Source: Bacteroidia bacterium (GTDB taxonomy: Bacteria; Bacteroidota; Bacteroidia; Cytophagales; Cyclobacteriaceae). Taken from it: a DNA stretch of 33,879 bases. Shown here in pieces: positions 1-8,343 of the stretch (the stretch's first letter is position 1; each line of letters starts with the position of its first letter). The position numbers and the translations under genes are program-made. The stretch is from the NCBI GenBank assembly GCA_030430675.1, contig JAUIKU010000023.1, positions 1-33,879 of the forward strand, read 5' to 3'. The notes below the pieces were generated by a model that was given only the letters and a program-made list of their open reading frames with translations, made no database searches and was not told the origin of the DNA.

Positions 1-156
1 ACCATATGGGGTTGAAGGTCCACTGCCACCTATCGGACTGGATTCATCGATCTCGGATTGAACTTTAAAGGTATGTTCCGATCCGCTATCCAAATAAACT
101 ATGAAAGCATCTCTAAAGTCCAGCCAGATACCAGCTGGTTTTTGACTCGTTTTCAT
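1..156 (-). CDS. N-terminal part of a small conserved Bacteroidota-type protein (partial)
   Basis: An open frame on the minus strand starts at an ATG (154-156) and runs off the left edge, giving 52 residues. The start reads MKTSQKPAGIWLDFRDAFIV, followed by a short acidic stretch and a Gly/Ser/Pro-rich piece ending in TPYG. The pattern GIWLDxRxAxIVxL followed by an E-rich segment and a Gly-rich turn resembles the N-terminus of small conserved Bacteroidota proteins that look like domain 1 of eRF1/Pelota-type proteins; that link is from memory and is weak. It has no signal peptide, so it is probably cytosolic. It lies 28 bases downstream of the aldo/keto reductase on the same strand and may be co-transcribed with it. 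Its frame is clean over all 52 codons, which is the main reason to call it. Confidence 0.55.
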   Translation of the reverse strand, partial: MKTSQKPAGIWLDFRDAFIVYLDSGSEHTFKVQSEIDESSPIGGSGPSTPYG

Positions 157-184
157 GGGTTAACAATTGAAATTAGAAATATCT

Positions 185-1132
185 CTAATTTACCAAATTT
201 TGTATTGTAGCGATAACGTCCTGGGATAGCTCTACGGACCCCGCTGCCACTGTTTCCTGTAGCTGATTGGCATTTCTGGCACCTACTATAGCTGAGGTAA
301 CTGCTGGCCATCGCAGGGTCCAGGCGATGGATAACTGAGCCAGAGTAATTCCCAGATCAGCGGCAATTGGTTTTAAGTTTTCTACCAGTTCCAGGTTCTG
401 AGATAGCTTTGGCTCGTTAAAATTCGGGTCATTCCTGCGATGGTCACTGTGGGCAAGGCCCTCCAGGCGTTCCCGGGTAATTTTTCCCGTAAGCAGCCCC
501 TTGTACATGGGACTATAACAAACCACACCTATATTGTGCTTGTCACAGTAGGGCAGCAAATCTTTTTCAAAATCAGGTTTGATCATGCTGTACGGAGGTT
601 GCAATGACGCGGGCTTCTGTATAGGACTAATCCTTTCCAGTTGCTCCACGCTGTAATTGGAAACTCCTATGTACCGGACTTTGCCCTCTTTGACCAGTTC
701 GGTCATGGTCTCCCAACCTTCTTCAATTTGCTCTTCGGGTTCAGGCCAATGCACCTGGTACAAGTCGATAATTTCTATATTAAGACGCTTTAGACTGTTC
801 TCTACTTCCTGACGAATACTGTCCCTGGTTTGAACCTTGACAATATTTCCATCCTCATCCCAGTTCCTGGCACATTTCGTGGCAATAATGGGCTTTTCCG
901 ACATACCTTTTAGCGCCTTACCCAGAACTTCTTCCGCATGCCCCAATCCGTAGACCGCAGCAGTGTCAATCCAGTTGATGCCGCTGTCAAGGGCCTGGTG
1001 AATAGCGGCAATGGATTGCTCATCATCCTGGGGGCCCCATCCAAACTTCCACCCGGCACCACCCTGCGCCCAGGTACCCAGTCCAATTACCGTTAAATTA
1101 AGATCGGAGTTTCCAAGTCTTCTGGTTTTCAT
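185..1132 (-). CDS. aldo/keto reductase
   Basis: A 315-residue protein, the usual length for aldo/keto reductases, which reduce aldehydes and ketones (often sugar-derived) with NAD(P)H in the cytosol. The catalytic tetrad is visible: Asp56 and Tyr61 in WIDTAAVYG, Lys86 in ATKC and His128 in YQVHWPEP. The N-terminus (TRRLGNSDLNLTVIGLGTW) is typical of the family, and the C-terminal third carries the cofactor-binding segment around AIVGARNANQLQE. There is no signal peptide. The start is the ATG at 1130-1132. Its neighbours are a YdjC-type deacetylase upstream on the same strand (77-base gap) and the partial gene downstream, so a small minus-strand operon is likely. The exact substrate cannot be told from the sequence. 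Confidence 0.93.
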   Translation of the reverse strand: MKTRRLGNSDLNLTVIGLGTWAQGGAGWKFGWGPQDDEQSIAAIHQALDSGINWIDTAAVYGLGHAEEVLGKALKGMSEKPIIATKCARNWDEDGNIVKVQTRDSIRQEVENSLKRLNIEIIDLYQVHWPEPEEQIEEGWETMTELVKEGKVRYIGVSNYSVEQLERISPIQKPASLQPPYSMIKPDFEKDLLPYCDKHNIGVVCYSPMYKGLLTGKITRERLEGLAHSDHRRNDPNFNEPKLSQNLELVENLKPIAADLGITLAQLSIAWTLRWPAVTSAIVGARNANQLQETVAAGSVELSQDVIATIQNLVN

Positions 1133-1189
1133 AAGAATCAGTGAGTTATGAATTAAAGATGTTCTGGTTGTTGGCTTAAACTTATAATT

Positions 1190-1210
1190 TATAACTCATA
1201 ACTTATAACT
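1190..1210. repeat. three tandem heptamers (TATAACT type)
   Basis: Three adjoining 7-base units read TATAACT, CATAACT, TATAACT. They sit between the aldo/keto reductase and the YdjC-type gene and overlap the last two bases of the latter's stop codon. A related word in inverse orientation (GTGAGTTATG) lies about 45 bases away at 1141-1150, so a weak hairpin could form. This is one of several 7-base-period spacer repeats in the window. Confidence 0.6.
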
Positions 1211-2045
1211 ATCTGACGTCATCGTATCCGATCACTTCAATTCCCAGTTCTTTGATCAGTGCGGTGATTTCGGGATTGGTCAGTGCTTTGGTTTCAGCGT
1301 CCCGGTCCGCACCCACATTTTCATAACCGACGTGGTGCACGCTCCTGGTCTCTTCGTTTTCATAAGCGGGATGACTGACGGTGTAATATTTACCTGGTGG
1401 TAGTTCCTTAAGCACTTTTTTTAAGCGTTCCAGTTTTTGCTGTTCCGTGAATTCATTGCCGGTCCAGGAGGGCAGACGCTCAAATCCATGATCTTGAAGA
1501 GATATTTCCAACTGGTACTCCTTGGCCAGCTTTTTGGCAATTTCCGCCACCTGGTCGTCCATATTGGTGCAACCCATGTGACCGGTAAAATGAGTTACCT
1601 GGGGAATTCGTTTCAAGGCCATCTCAATTTGAGCCCTTAGCTCATCTTCTACCTCTTCCAGCTTCCAATTGTGATCTTTAAGTGCATTACCCGGATAATT
1701 TTCATTGGGCCAGATCATAGGATAGAAGTAGCCATTCTCATCGACCAGGGAAGGTGCATAGGTCAAAGGCTTCCATTTGAGGTAGCTCCATTCACTGGTC
1801 AATGCCAGGTGGACACCCACATCCAGTCCCGGGTTTTCATTTAGCATTTTTACAGCTTCCTCAAACCACGGCCCCGGGACAATCACTTCCACCGAGCGAA
1901 CCACTCCTTTTTTATAGGCATCAATATGTGCAATATTGGCTGAATGGGAAAACCCCATATCATCCCCTCTGAAAATAATTTGTGTTTGAGCATGCATTGC
2001 ACTAAACAATAATAAGCTGCTTATTATCAGGTAGAAACCTTTCAT
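1209..2045 (-). CDS. exported YdjC/ChbG-family carbohydrate deacetylase
   Basis: A 278-residue protein with an N-terminal signal peptide (MKGFYLIISSLLLFSAMHAQ, cleavage likely after residue 19). The mature part matches the YdjC family, metal-dependent deacetylases that remove acetyl groups from N-acetylated sugars such as chitobiose. The expected metal and catalytic residues are present: Asp28/Asp29 in FRGDDMGF, His79 in GVHLALTSEW, and His152/His156 in HFTGHMG. The best-known members are cytosolic. Here the signal peptide puts the enzyme in the periplasm or outside, which fits processing of exported glycans. The start is the ATG at 2043-2045. It is divergent from the PQQ dehydrogenase gene across a 380-base spacer. 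Confidence 0.88.
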   Translation of the reverse strand: MKGFYLIISSLLLFSAMHAQTQIIFRGDDMGFSHSANIAHIDAYKKGVVRSVEVIVPGPWFEEAVKMLNENPGLDVGVHLALTSEWSYLKWKPLTYAPSLVDENGYFYPMIWPNENYPGNALKDHNWKLEEVEDELRAQIEMALKRIPQVTHFTGHMGCTNMDDQVAEIAKKLAKEYQLEISLQDHGFERLPSWTGNEFTEQQKLERLKKVLKELPPGKYYTVSHPAYENEETRSVHHVGYENVGADRDAETKALTNPEITALIKELGIEVIGYDDVR

Positions 2046-2425
2046 AGTTTTAATATTATTCGATAAGTCTGGTCTGCTCCAGCTGGCTGCTGTCGTTTCA
2101 TTGCCACCAGTCAGAACCTGTTAGGAAAAACCGGAATAAGTTCATCATTATTGGCAATCACCACAAATCTTTCGACGCTTTTATTTTTGATTATTGCTCA
2201 CTGGAGCCACCGAGGCACACAGCTGGTTGCTCGTTGAATCCCAAACAAGAAATACAAATGATTAAAGCGGATTTAGGCGGTTTTATTAGCATGTTCAAAT
2301 ATTATAAATATATTGCAACACACCATCCTGTGCTTTATTGGACATATCACATCCAAACCGGGGCCTGAATAACTTGCAGGAAGCTCAGGCAAGTATGCAG
2401 TACCGGTTTTTATTATTTTATCACT
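2046..2425. other. 380-base divergent intergenic region
   Basis: This spacer separates the divergent deacetylase and PQQ dehydrogenase genes, so promoters for both should lie here. On the plus strand TATTTTTG at 2182-2189 fits the Bacteroidota -7 consensus TAnnTTTG, but the nearest TTG upstream (2151-2153) is spaced too far for comfort, so I do not call a promoter. A 36-codon frame at 2258-2368 starts with ATG but shows no sign of being real. No tandem repeat or RNA gene was recognised. Confidence 0.4.
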
Positions 2426-4570
2426 ATGAATTTCCTGAAGCTTACTTTACATCCCTTAGGAGCACTTCTAGGTTTGTCTCTAATATTCAGTTGCTCGGAC
2501 AAATCTGATGTTAACTGGCCGGTTTACCTGGGTGACTACGGTTTTTTTAATGATACGGCGGGCACCGAGATCAACAAAGACAACGTATCCGACCTGCAGG
2601 TGGCATGGACCTACCAGGGGGGAAAAGCCGACCCCGAAAATCGTTCTCAAATTCAATGTAATCCACTGATCGTTGACGGTGTGCTTTACGGGAGTACCGC
2701 CAGTCTTAGGTTCATTGCTTTGAATGCAGCCACCGGGGAACTGATTTGGACCTATAACCCTTTTGATTCGGATTTTCAGAATTTTGGTATGGGAGTGAAT
2801 CGGGGGCTGATTTTCTGGGAGAGCCCCGACAAACAGGAACGCCGGTTGTATTTTGCTGCCGGACCTTATTTGCATTGTGTTAATGCAGACGACGGTAAGC
2901 TGGTCAGCAGTTTTGCCGAAGGAGGCAAGCTGAGTCTCAATACCGGACTTGACCGTGACGTGGAGGATCGGTTTGTACTATCAAATACCCCGGGGGTAAT
3001 CTTTGAAGATAAGATCATAATCGGTACCCGGGTAGATGAAACCAGCGGTGCCGCTCCCGGCCATATCAGGGCTTTCAACATCCATACCGGTGAGAGAGCC
3101 TGGATCTTTCATACCATTCCTCATCCCGGTGAATACGGACATGATACCTGGCCTGAAGAGGCCTGGAAGGAAATTGGTGGAGCCAATGCCTGGACAGGAA
3201 TGGCGTTGGACCCCAAGCGGGGATATGTGTTTGTGCCCACCGGCTCCGCCTCTTACGATTTTTATGGGGCAGATCGCCACGGACAAAACCTGTTTGCCAA
3301 TAGTGTGTTGGCACTGAATGCCCGTACCGGGGAAAGAATATGGCACTTTCAAACCATACATCACGATATCTGGGACCGCGATTTACCGGCGCCCCCCAAT
3401 CTGGGAACCATAACCATCGATGGCCAGCAGCGGGATGTGGTAATCCAGATCACCAAAATGGGATTTATTTATGTCTTTGACCGTGATACCGGTGAACCGG
3501 TGTTTCCGGTAGAAGAGGTACCGGCTCCCGAATCGGATATGCCAGGTGAAATGGCCTGGAAGACTCAGCCGGTTCCGGCAGTAATGCCCCCATTTATACG
3601 TCAGCAGTACCACCGGGACCAGGTTACGGATATTTCAGGTGAAGCCCAGGAGTATGTGTTGGATGTGTTATCAAGGACCCGCTATGGAGATCGCTTTTTA
3701 CCTCCCACCGAACAGGGGGGGATCGTCTTTCCCGGTTTCGACGGCGGTGGTGAATGGGGAGGAGCAGCCTTTAATCCCAAGACCCGGACGCTGTTTGTCA
3801 ATGCCAATGAGATCCCCTGGATCATGACCATGGTGGAGGTAAAGGACGATGCTACCACCAATGTTGGCCGGGGAGCAGGCTTGTATACTCAATTTTGCGC
3901 AGGTTGTCACGGTGCCGACCGGCAGGGAGGGGATTTTATGGGCAAAGTGCCCTCTTTGGTGGGACTCAAAGACCGTTATGACCAGGATGGATTTGCCAGT
4001 ACTATAAAGAATGGCAGGGGCGCTATGCCCGCGTTTGCCTGGTTGAGGGACTACCAGGTGGAAGACCTGGCCGCCTATTTGCTGGAACTGGAAGAAAAAA
4101 CCACCACTGCCGCCAGGGACCAGGGACATAATTACGATAATCCAAAAAAATATACCACCACCGGCTACATCAAGTTTAAGGATCATGAAGGTTATCCCGC
4201 CATAAAACCGCCCTGGGGTACATTGTCTGCGATTGATATCGAAAATGCTGAAATTAAGTGGCAGGTGCCATTTGGAGAACACGAAGAGCTATCCAGGCGT
4301 GGTTTACCCGTTACCGGCACTGAAAACTACGGTGGTCCTGCCATCACTTCCAATGGGTTGCTGTTTATCGCAGCCAGTCAGGATGAGAAATTCCGGGTGT
4401 TTGACCAGGAAAATGGCAAGATACTATTTGAAACGGAGCTTCCGGCAGCAGGATATGCCACTCCCAGTATCTATACAGTGGATGGCAGGCAGTTTGTGGT
4501 GATTGCCTGTGGGGGTGGGAAGCTGGGGACGAAATCCGGTGACTCCTATGTGGCGTTTGCATTGCCTTGA
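2426..4570 (+). CDS. PQQ-dependent dehydrogenase with inserted cytochrome c domain (lipoprotein)
   Basis: A 714-residue quinoprotein of the membrane glucose/alcohol dehydrogenase type, which oxidises sugars or alcohols outside the cytoplasm using pyrroloquinoline quinone. The N-terminus has a hydrophobic segment ending in a lipobox (LIFSC, Cys near residue 23), so it is probably a lipoprotein. Propeller repeats follow (ALNAATGELIW, AFNIHTGERAW, ALNARTGERIW). A class I cytochrome c domain with heme motif CAGCH (residues 491-495) and distal ligand candidate Met534 in GAMPAF is inserted before the last propeller blades, which resume after about residue 575 and end in the typical GGGKLGTKSGDSYVAFALP. 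The inserted heme would take electrons from PQQH2 within the same chain. Substrate unknown. It converges with the carboxylase gene across 79 bases. Confidence 0.92.
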   Translation: MNFLKLTLHPLGALLGLSLIFSCSDKSDVNWPVYLGDYGFFNDTAGTEINKDNVSDLQVAWTYQGGKADPENRSQIQCNPLIVDGVLYGSTASLRFIALNAATGELIWTYNPFDSDFQNFGMGVNRGLIFWESPDKQERRLYFAAGPYLHCVNADDGKLVSSFAEGGKLSLNTGLDRDVEDRFVLSNTPGVIFEDKIIIGTRVDETSGAAPGHIRAFNIHTGERAWIFHTIPHPGEYGHDTWPEEAWKEIGGANAWTGMALDPKRGYVFVPTGSASYDFYGADRHGQNLFANSVLALNARTGERIWHFQTIHHDIWDRDLPAPPNLGTITIDGQQRDVVIQITKMGFIYVFDRDTGEPVFPVEEVPAPESDMPGEMAWKTQPVPAVMPPFIRQQYHRDQVTDISGEAQEYVLDVLSRTRYGDRFLPPTEQGGIVFPGFDGGGEWGGAAFNPKTRTLFVNANEIPWIMTMVEVKDDATTNVGRGAGLYTQFCAGCHGADRQGGDFMGKVPSLVGLKDRYDQDGFASTIKNGRGAMPAFAWLRDYQVEDLAAYLLELEEKTTTAARDQGHNYDNPKKYTTTGYIKFKDHEGYPAIKPPWGTLSAIDIENAEIKWQVPFGEHEELSRRGLPVTGTENYGGPAITSNGLLFIAASQDEKFRVFDQENGKILFETELPAAGYATPSIYTVDGRQFVVIACGGGKLGTKSGDSYVAFALP

Positions 4571-4576
4571 TGGCCG

Positions 4577-4648
4577 GTTTGCAGTTTGCAGCAGGCAGTA
4601 TTTAGCTTTCTGGCAATGGACCAGTAAATCTAAGATCTAAGATCTTTA
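4577..4648. repeat. two short heptamer arrays in a convergent spacer
   Basis: The 79-base gap between the stop codons of the PQQ dehydrogenase and the carboxylase holds two separate 7-base-period runs. At 4577-4597 there are two copies of GTTTGCA and one GCAGGCA. At 4628-4648 there are two copies of ATCTAAG and one ATCTTTA. The second run contains the palindrome AGATCT twice and could fold weakly. No clear GC-rich terminator is seen, so these repeats are the only notable structure in the convergent spacer. Confidence 0.6.
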
Positions 4649-4649
4649 A

Positions 4650-7430
4650 CTATCCCGTGTTTCTGTTAGCGCCTGCTATGGCATTGATGGTAAGCAGCAG
4701 ATCCAGCTGTATTTCTTCCGAATGACCATTTAACTTTTCACTGCGCCATTTTTTAAGCAATGCCACCTGCTTCCGGTGGAGAGTATCCATCAGACCGGCC
4801 CTCAACCTGGTAGAATAGAAATGGTTCTTGCGCCTTTCCTTAAAACTTTTCCCCAGCAGGTCTTCCATGTACTTGCGCACCAGGCCGAGTTCCTTCAGGA
4901 AATTTTTGAGAAAGTTATCTCTAAGAGATTCATCTTCAACGAGTTCTGCATAAAGTTGCATAATTGATTCGTCAGTAGCAGCCAGACTGGTATCTACATT
5001 GGTAAACACGTACCTCAGAAAAGCATCGCTTTTTAGCGCCTCCTTTAGCTCACCATAGTATTCAGGCTGTTCCAGCTTCATTTTCTCCAATGCCGATCCC
5101 AATCCGTACCAACTGGTCATATGGTAGCGTGACTGGCTCCAGGAGAATACCCAGGGAATGGCTCTTAACTCCTCCAGGGTACTGGCACCGGTTCGCTTGG
5201 CGGGACGAGATCCGATCTTGCTGGTCTCGATGGCGTCAATAGGAGTTGCCATTCTGAAAAAAGAGACAAATCCATCGGACTTAATCAAAGCTTCATACCT
5301 TTTTTTGCTCTCTCTGGCCAGCCATTCAATAAGCTCTGCCTGTGCATGAAATTTTCTTCCGTTTTTTCTGTCCAGTAAGGTTTTAGATAGTGTATTGGCC
5401 GCCAGCAGCTCTAAATTATAGGCGGCATTGACCTTGTTGGCATATTTCTGGGCAATGGTTTCACCCTGTTCGGTTAAACGAATGTTGCCGTTGGGTGACC
5501 CATCTGGCAGGGCCTTGATAAAGTAGTGAGTGGGCCCGGCACCCCGGCTTATGGAACCTCCCTTGCCGTGAAAAAACCGGATGTCGATACCGTAACGTTC
5601 GCCGAGTTCTATCAGTTTGAACTGGGCTTTGTACAGGTGCCACTGACTGGCAATGATACCGCCGTCTTTGTTGCTGTCGCTATATCCCACCATGATCTGT
5701 TGCAGAGGACGCTTAAGACCCAGGGTTTCCTGTTGATATTTTAACGAACGAATCACCAGAGGAGAGGCAAAATATTCTTCCATGATCTCCGGCCCGTTTT
5801 CCAGGTCTTCAATGGTTTCCAGCAGGGGCACCACATGCACCTTGGATACCAATCCGTTTTCACTCATAAAAGTCAGTCCTGCTTCCCTGGCCAAAAGATA
5901 CACTACCATCAGGTCAGAAAAAGAACGGGTCATGCTTACGATAAAGGAGCCCAAACAGTTAAAACCGTATTTGGAACTGTGCCTTTCTACCGTGCGATAG
6001 CACTCCATAACCGTACGAGCCTGATCGTCCAACTCTGCCAATGGATGCACAAAAGGTCTGGCAAACTCCAGTTCCTGTAATAAAAATGCAGTGCGTTTTT
6101 GCTCACTCCAGCTGTCGAAGGCTGTTTCTTTTAGATGTGCTGCCTTAAGCAATTGGGTCACCGCTTGTTCATGAAAAGCGCTGTTTTGTCGAATGTCCAG
6201 GGCTGCCAAATGAAAACCAAACACCTCTACGATTCTAATGGCCTCTTTTACATCGTCATAAGCCACGGATTTAGCCCCGTAGTCCAGTAATTCTTTTTGC
6301 AATAATCTCAGGTCTTCAATTAAATGGGAGGAATGACGGTAACTGCCCGGTTGCTCTGATAGTCTGGTTGCATGTCCACGTTCAGTATCCACTGGTAATT
6401 TGCTGATCATCAAATGAATAAGCTGCCTAAATGCTTCTCCTTTATTGCGTCGCAAGGTGCCTGTGCCATCCTCTCCCAGTTCTTCACGCAGGGTAGCCAC
6501 CCGCTTTTGGTAGACCTCCGAACAATGGTGTAGTTCACGGCTGAAACTGAGTCTGCGGACCAATACCATCAGCTTTCTGCGAATGACCACAAAGGCGTTA
6601 AGTCTCAGCGACAACAGGGTTTCCTGGGTAACCTGGGCGGTTACCAGGGGGTGCCCGTCGCGGTCACCTCCCACCCAGTTTCCAAAAGTGATTCTGGGGT
6701 AGGCGTGTTCTTTTTTAATAGTTTCCCCTTGTCCTGCCAATACTTCGGCAGCTTGTTCCAGGCGTCTGTCCAGAATTGGGATCACTTCCGGGAATACATT
6801 TACCAGGTAGTGCAGTGCGTTGCGAAACTCGGCGGATATATCCGGTTTTTCCAGGTAGATCTCACCGGTTTTCCACAGCCGGTACAGGGAAAGCTTGATG
6901 TTGTTGCGAATGTCTTGTTGCTCCTGGTGGGAATACATGGAGTTTTCCAGGAGTACCAGCAGGAGGTAAAGTTCCCGGTGGTGCTCCAGTACCGTAGCCC
7001 GTTTGGCCTCGGTGGGATGGGCCGTTAATACCGGTTCAACTGAGATGTGCTTCAGTTCCTCCCATATGTCGTCCATGGATACATCCTGGGATTTGAGATC
7101 TTTCAAATTCCGGGCCCACAGGCCTTTTACCCCGGAAAGATCTCGGTTCTCCTCGGACCTTCGCGCCTGGACCGCATTGTTGATCTCTACCATATTGATC
7201 AGTTGAAAGATCAGAGAGTAAAGCTGTACCAACTTGGAAACCACCGGCTGGTCTTTGGAATCAGCGCCATTGATCCAGGGAATGGCATCGGCCATTTCAG
7301 GTTCACCATTCTCGCGTAATACCTCCGCCAGCGCCTCAAGCAAGAATCGCAAGTCGCGGTAGGGTTTTCCAATTTCCCGCTCCATTATTTCTAAAGTGAT
7401 CTTACTTGATTCCTCTCCCATAGTTGTCAT
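4650..7430 (-). CDS. ppc: phosphoenolpyruvate carboxylase
   Basis: This enzyme adds bicarbonate to phosphoenolpyruvate to make oxaloacetate, refilling the citric acid cycle in the cytosol. I chose the ATG at 7428-7430 (926 residues); an upstream TTG at 7448 would add six residues. With this start the catalytic histidine in LTAHPTE is His138. Other hallmarks are SDSNKDGG, QWHLYKAQ, the glycine loop FHGKGGSISRGAG and the C-terminal GANRNTG. The loop differs from the textbook FHGRGGxxGRGG form: Lys623 stands where Arg is usual and Ser replaces a Gly. Full length and otherwise intact motifs argue that it is active. It is a housekeeping gene, convergent with the PQQ dehydrogenase and divergent from the gene at 7655. 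Confidence 0.97.
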   Translation of the reverse strand: MTTMGEESSKITLEIMEREIGKPYRDLRFLLEALAEVLRENGEPEMADAIPWINGADSKDQPVVSKLVQLYSLIFQLINMVEINNAVQARRSEENRDLSGVKGLWARNLKDLKSQDVSMDDIWEELKHISVEPVLTAHPTEAKRATVLEHHRELYLLLVLLENSMYSHQEQQDIRNNIKLSLYRLWKTGEIYLEKPDISAEFRNALHYLVNVFPEVIPILDRRLEQAAEVLAGQGETIKKEHAYPRITFGNWVGGDRDGHPLVTAQVTQETLLSLRLNAFVVIRRKLMVLVRRLSFSRELHHCSEVYQKRVATLREELGEDGTGTLRRNKGEAFRQLIHLMISKLPVDTERGHATRLSEQPGSYRHSSHLIEDLRLLQKELLDYGAKSVAYDDVKEAIRIVEVFGFHLAALDIRQNSAFHEQAVTQLLKAAHLKETAFDSWSEQKRTAFLLQELEFARPFVHPLAELDDQARTVMECYRTVERHSSKYGFNCLGSFIVSMTRSFSDLMVVYLLAREAGLTFMSENGLVSKVHVVPLLETIEDLENGPEIMEEYFASPLVIRSLKYQQETLGLKRPLQQIMVGYSDSNKDGGIIASQWHLYKAQFKLIELGERYGIDIRFFHGKGGSISRGAGPTHYFIKALPDGSPNGNIRLTEQGETIAQKYANKVNAAYNLELLAANTLSKTLLDRKNGRKFHAQAELIEWLARESKKRYEALIKSDGFVSFFRMATPIDAIETSKIGSRPAKRTGASTLEELRAIPWVFSWSQSRYHMTSWYGLGSALEKMKLEQPEYYGELKEALKSDAFLRYVFTNVDTSLAATDESIMQLYAELVEDESLRDNFLKNFLKELGLVRKYMEDLLGKSFKERRKNHFYSTRLRAGLMDTLHRKQVALLKKWRSEKLNGHSEEIQLDLLLTINAIAGANRNTG

Positions 7431-7654
7431 ATTTGAGTTACTCAACAAAGTGTTGAAATTAAATCATATTCCTTTTTCCGTGAAGTTATCTGGTGATTTT
7501 TGTGGGAACTATCGCGCTGAAACAGGCTCACATTTCACACTTCAGCACAAACGAGGTGAGAATAATGCTAACATTTCGTAATTTATAGAAGACTAACCCA
7601 TCATAGCGGTCTGATGCTGGTATACATTTCCCTTGAAACCAAATCCTATTTTTT

Positions 7655-8329
7655 ATGAAGTGGTATTTATACATAATATGTCAGACGAACGCTCTAGTGC
7701 TTTTATCCCAGGCAGAAATTCCGGACACCTTTAATCAGGCCATGATGCTCGCCGCGGGAGATGATCTGGAAAATGTCGCCGGCAGTCCCTATTTATACCA
7801 GGAGTTTAAACCCGGAGATATTTACTATGGAGGAAAGAATAAAATTGAGCAGATACCTTTGCGACTGGATATTTACCGGGACCGGCTGGAATACCGGGAT
7901 AAAAAAGGTACGGTTATGGCTTTTAGTAACCCCGACAGGATGGACCGGATTGTTATCGGAGATGAGGTCTTTGTTTATCTTCCCAAAGGACAGGCTTACA
8001 GGGTCTCGGGATTTTTGAAACAATGGAATGCCAACTTGCCATCCCTATTGACAAAAATGCATATCAGTTTCAAGCGGGGGGAAGAGAAAAAACCTTTTGA
8101 TCTGCACGATCCCAAACCGGACCGACTGGAACGTGTGGCGGATAATCATTTCATATTGAAAAGCAATGATGAAATTGAAAAGGTTACCTCCGTTAAAAAG
8201 TTGATCAGATACCTGGGATCACATACTGAAGAACTAACCGAATATGCCAAAAAAGAAGCCATCTCCGCCAAGGAGCCTAATGAACTGGCAAAACTGGTCA
8301 ACTATTACTTACAATTGGAATCACAGTGA
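7655..8329 (+). CDS. secreted protein of unknown function
   Basis: A 224-residue protein I cannot assign to a named family. Its first 20 residues are hydrophobic with little charge (MKWYLYIICQTNALVLLSQA), giving a plausible signal peptide. The mature part contains GSPYLYQEFKPGDIYY, then alternating short strands with many charged residues (LRLDIYRDRLEYRDK, RIVIGDEVFVYLP), suggesting a small beta-rich fold, and ends in a Lys/Glu-rich helical tail. Similar secreted beta proteins with a GSPYL-like start are common as hypothetical proteins in Bacteroidota. The stop codon overlaps the alternative GTG start of the following sulfatase, so the two are probably translated from one message. Confidence 0.75.
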   Translation: MKWYLYIICQTNALVLLSQAEIPDTFNQAMMLAAGDDLENVAGSPYLYQEFKPGDIYYGGKNKIEQIPLRLDIYRDRLEYRDKKGTVMAFSNPDRMDRIVIGDEVFVYLPKGQAYRVSGFLKQWNANLPSLLTKMHISFKRGEEKKPFDLHDPKPDRLERVADNHFILKSNDEIEKVTSVKKLIRYLGSHTEELTEYAKKEAISAKEPNELAKLVNYYLQLESQ

Positions 8330-8343
8330 ATAGGCAGGATTAT

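Noticed and set aside
2258-2368. 36-codon frame in the divergent spacer
   Set aside because: It has an ATG but no hydrophobic or domain pattern, no ribosome-binding site and no linked gene; chance is the simplest explanation.
3698-4282. 194-codon frame on the minus strand
   Set aside because: It lies wholly inside the PQQ dehydrogenase gene, and its translation has no domain pattern while the plus-strand protein has clear motifs throughout.
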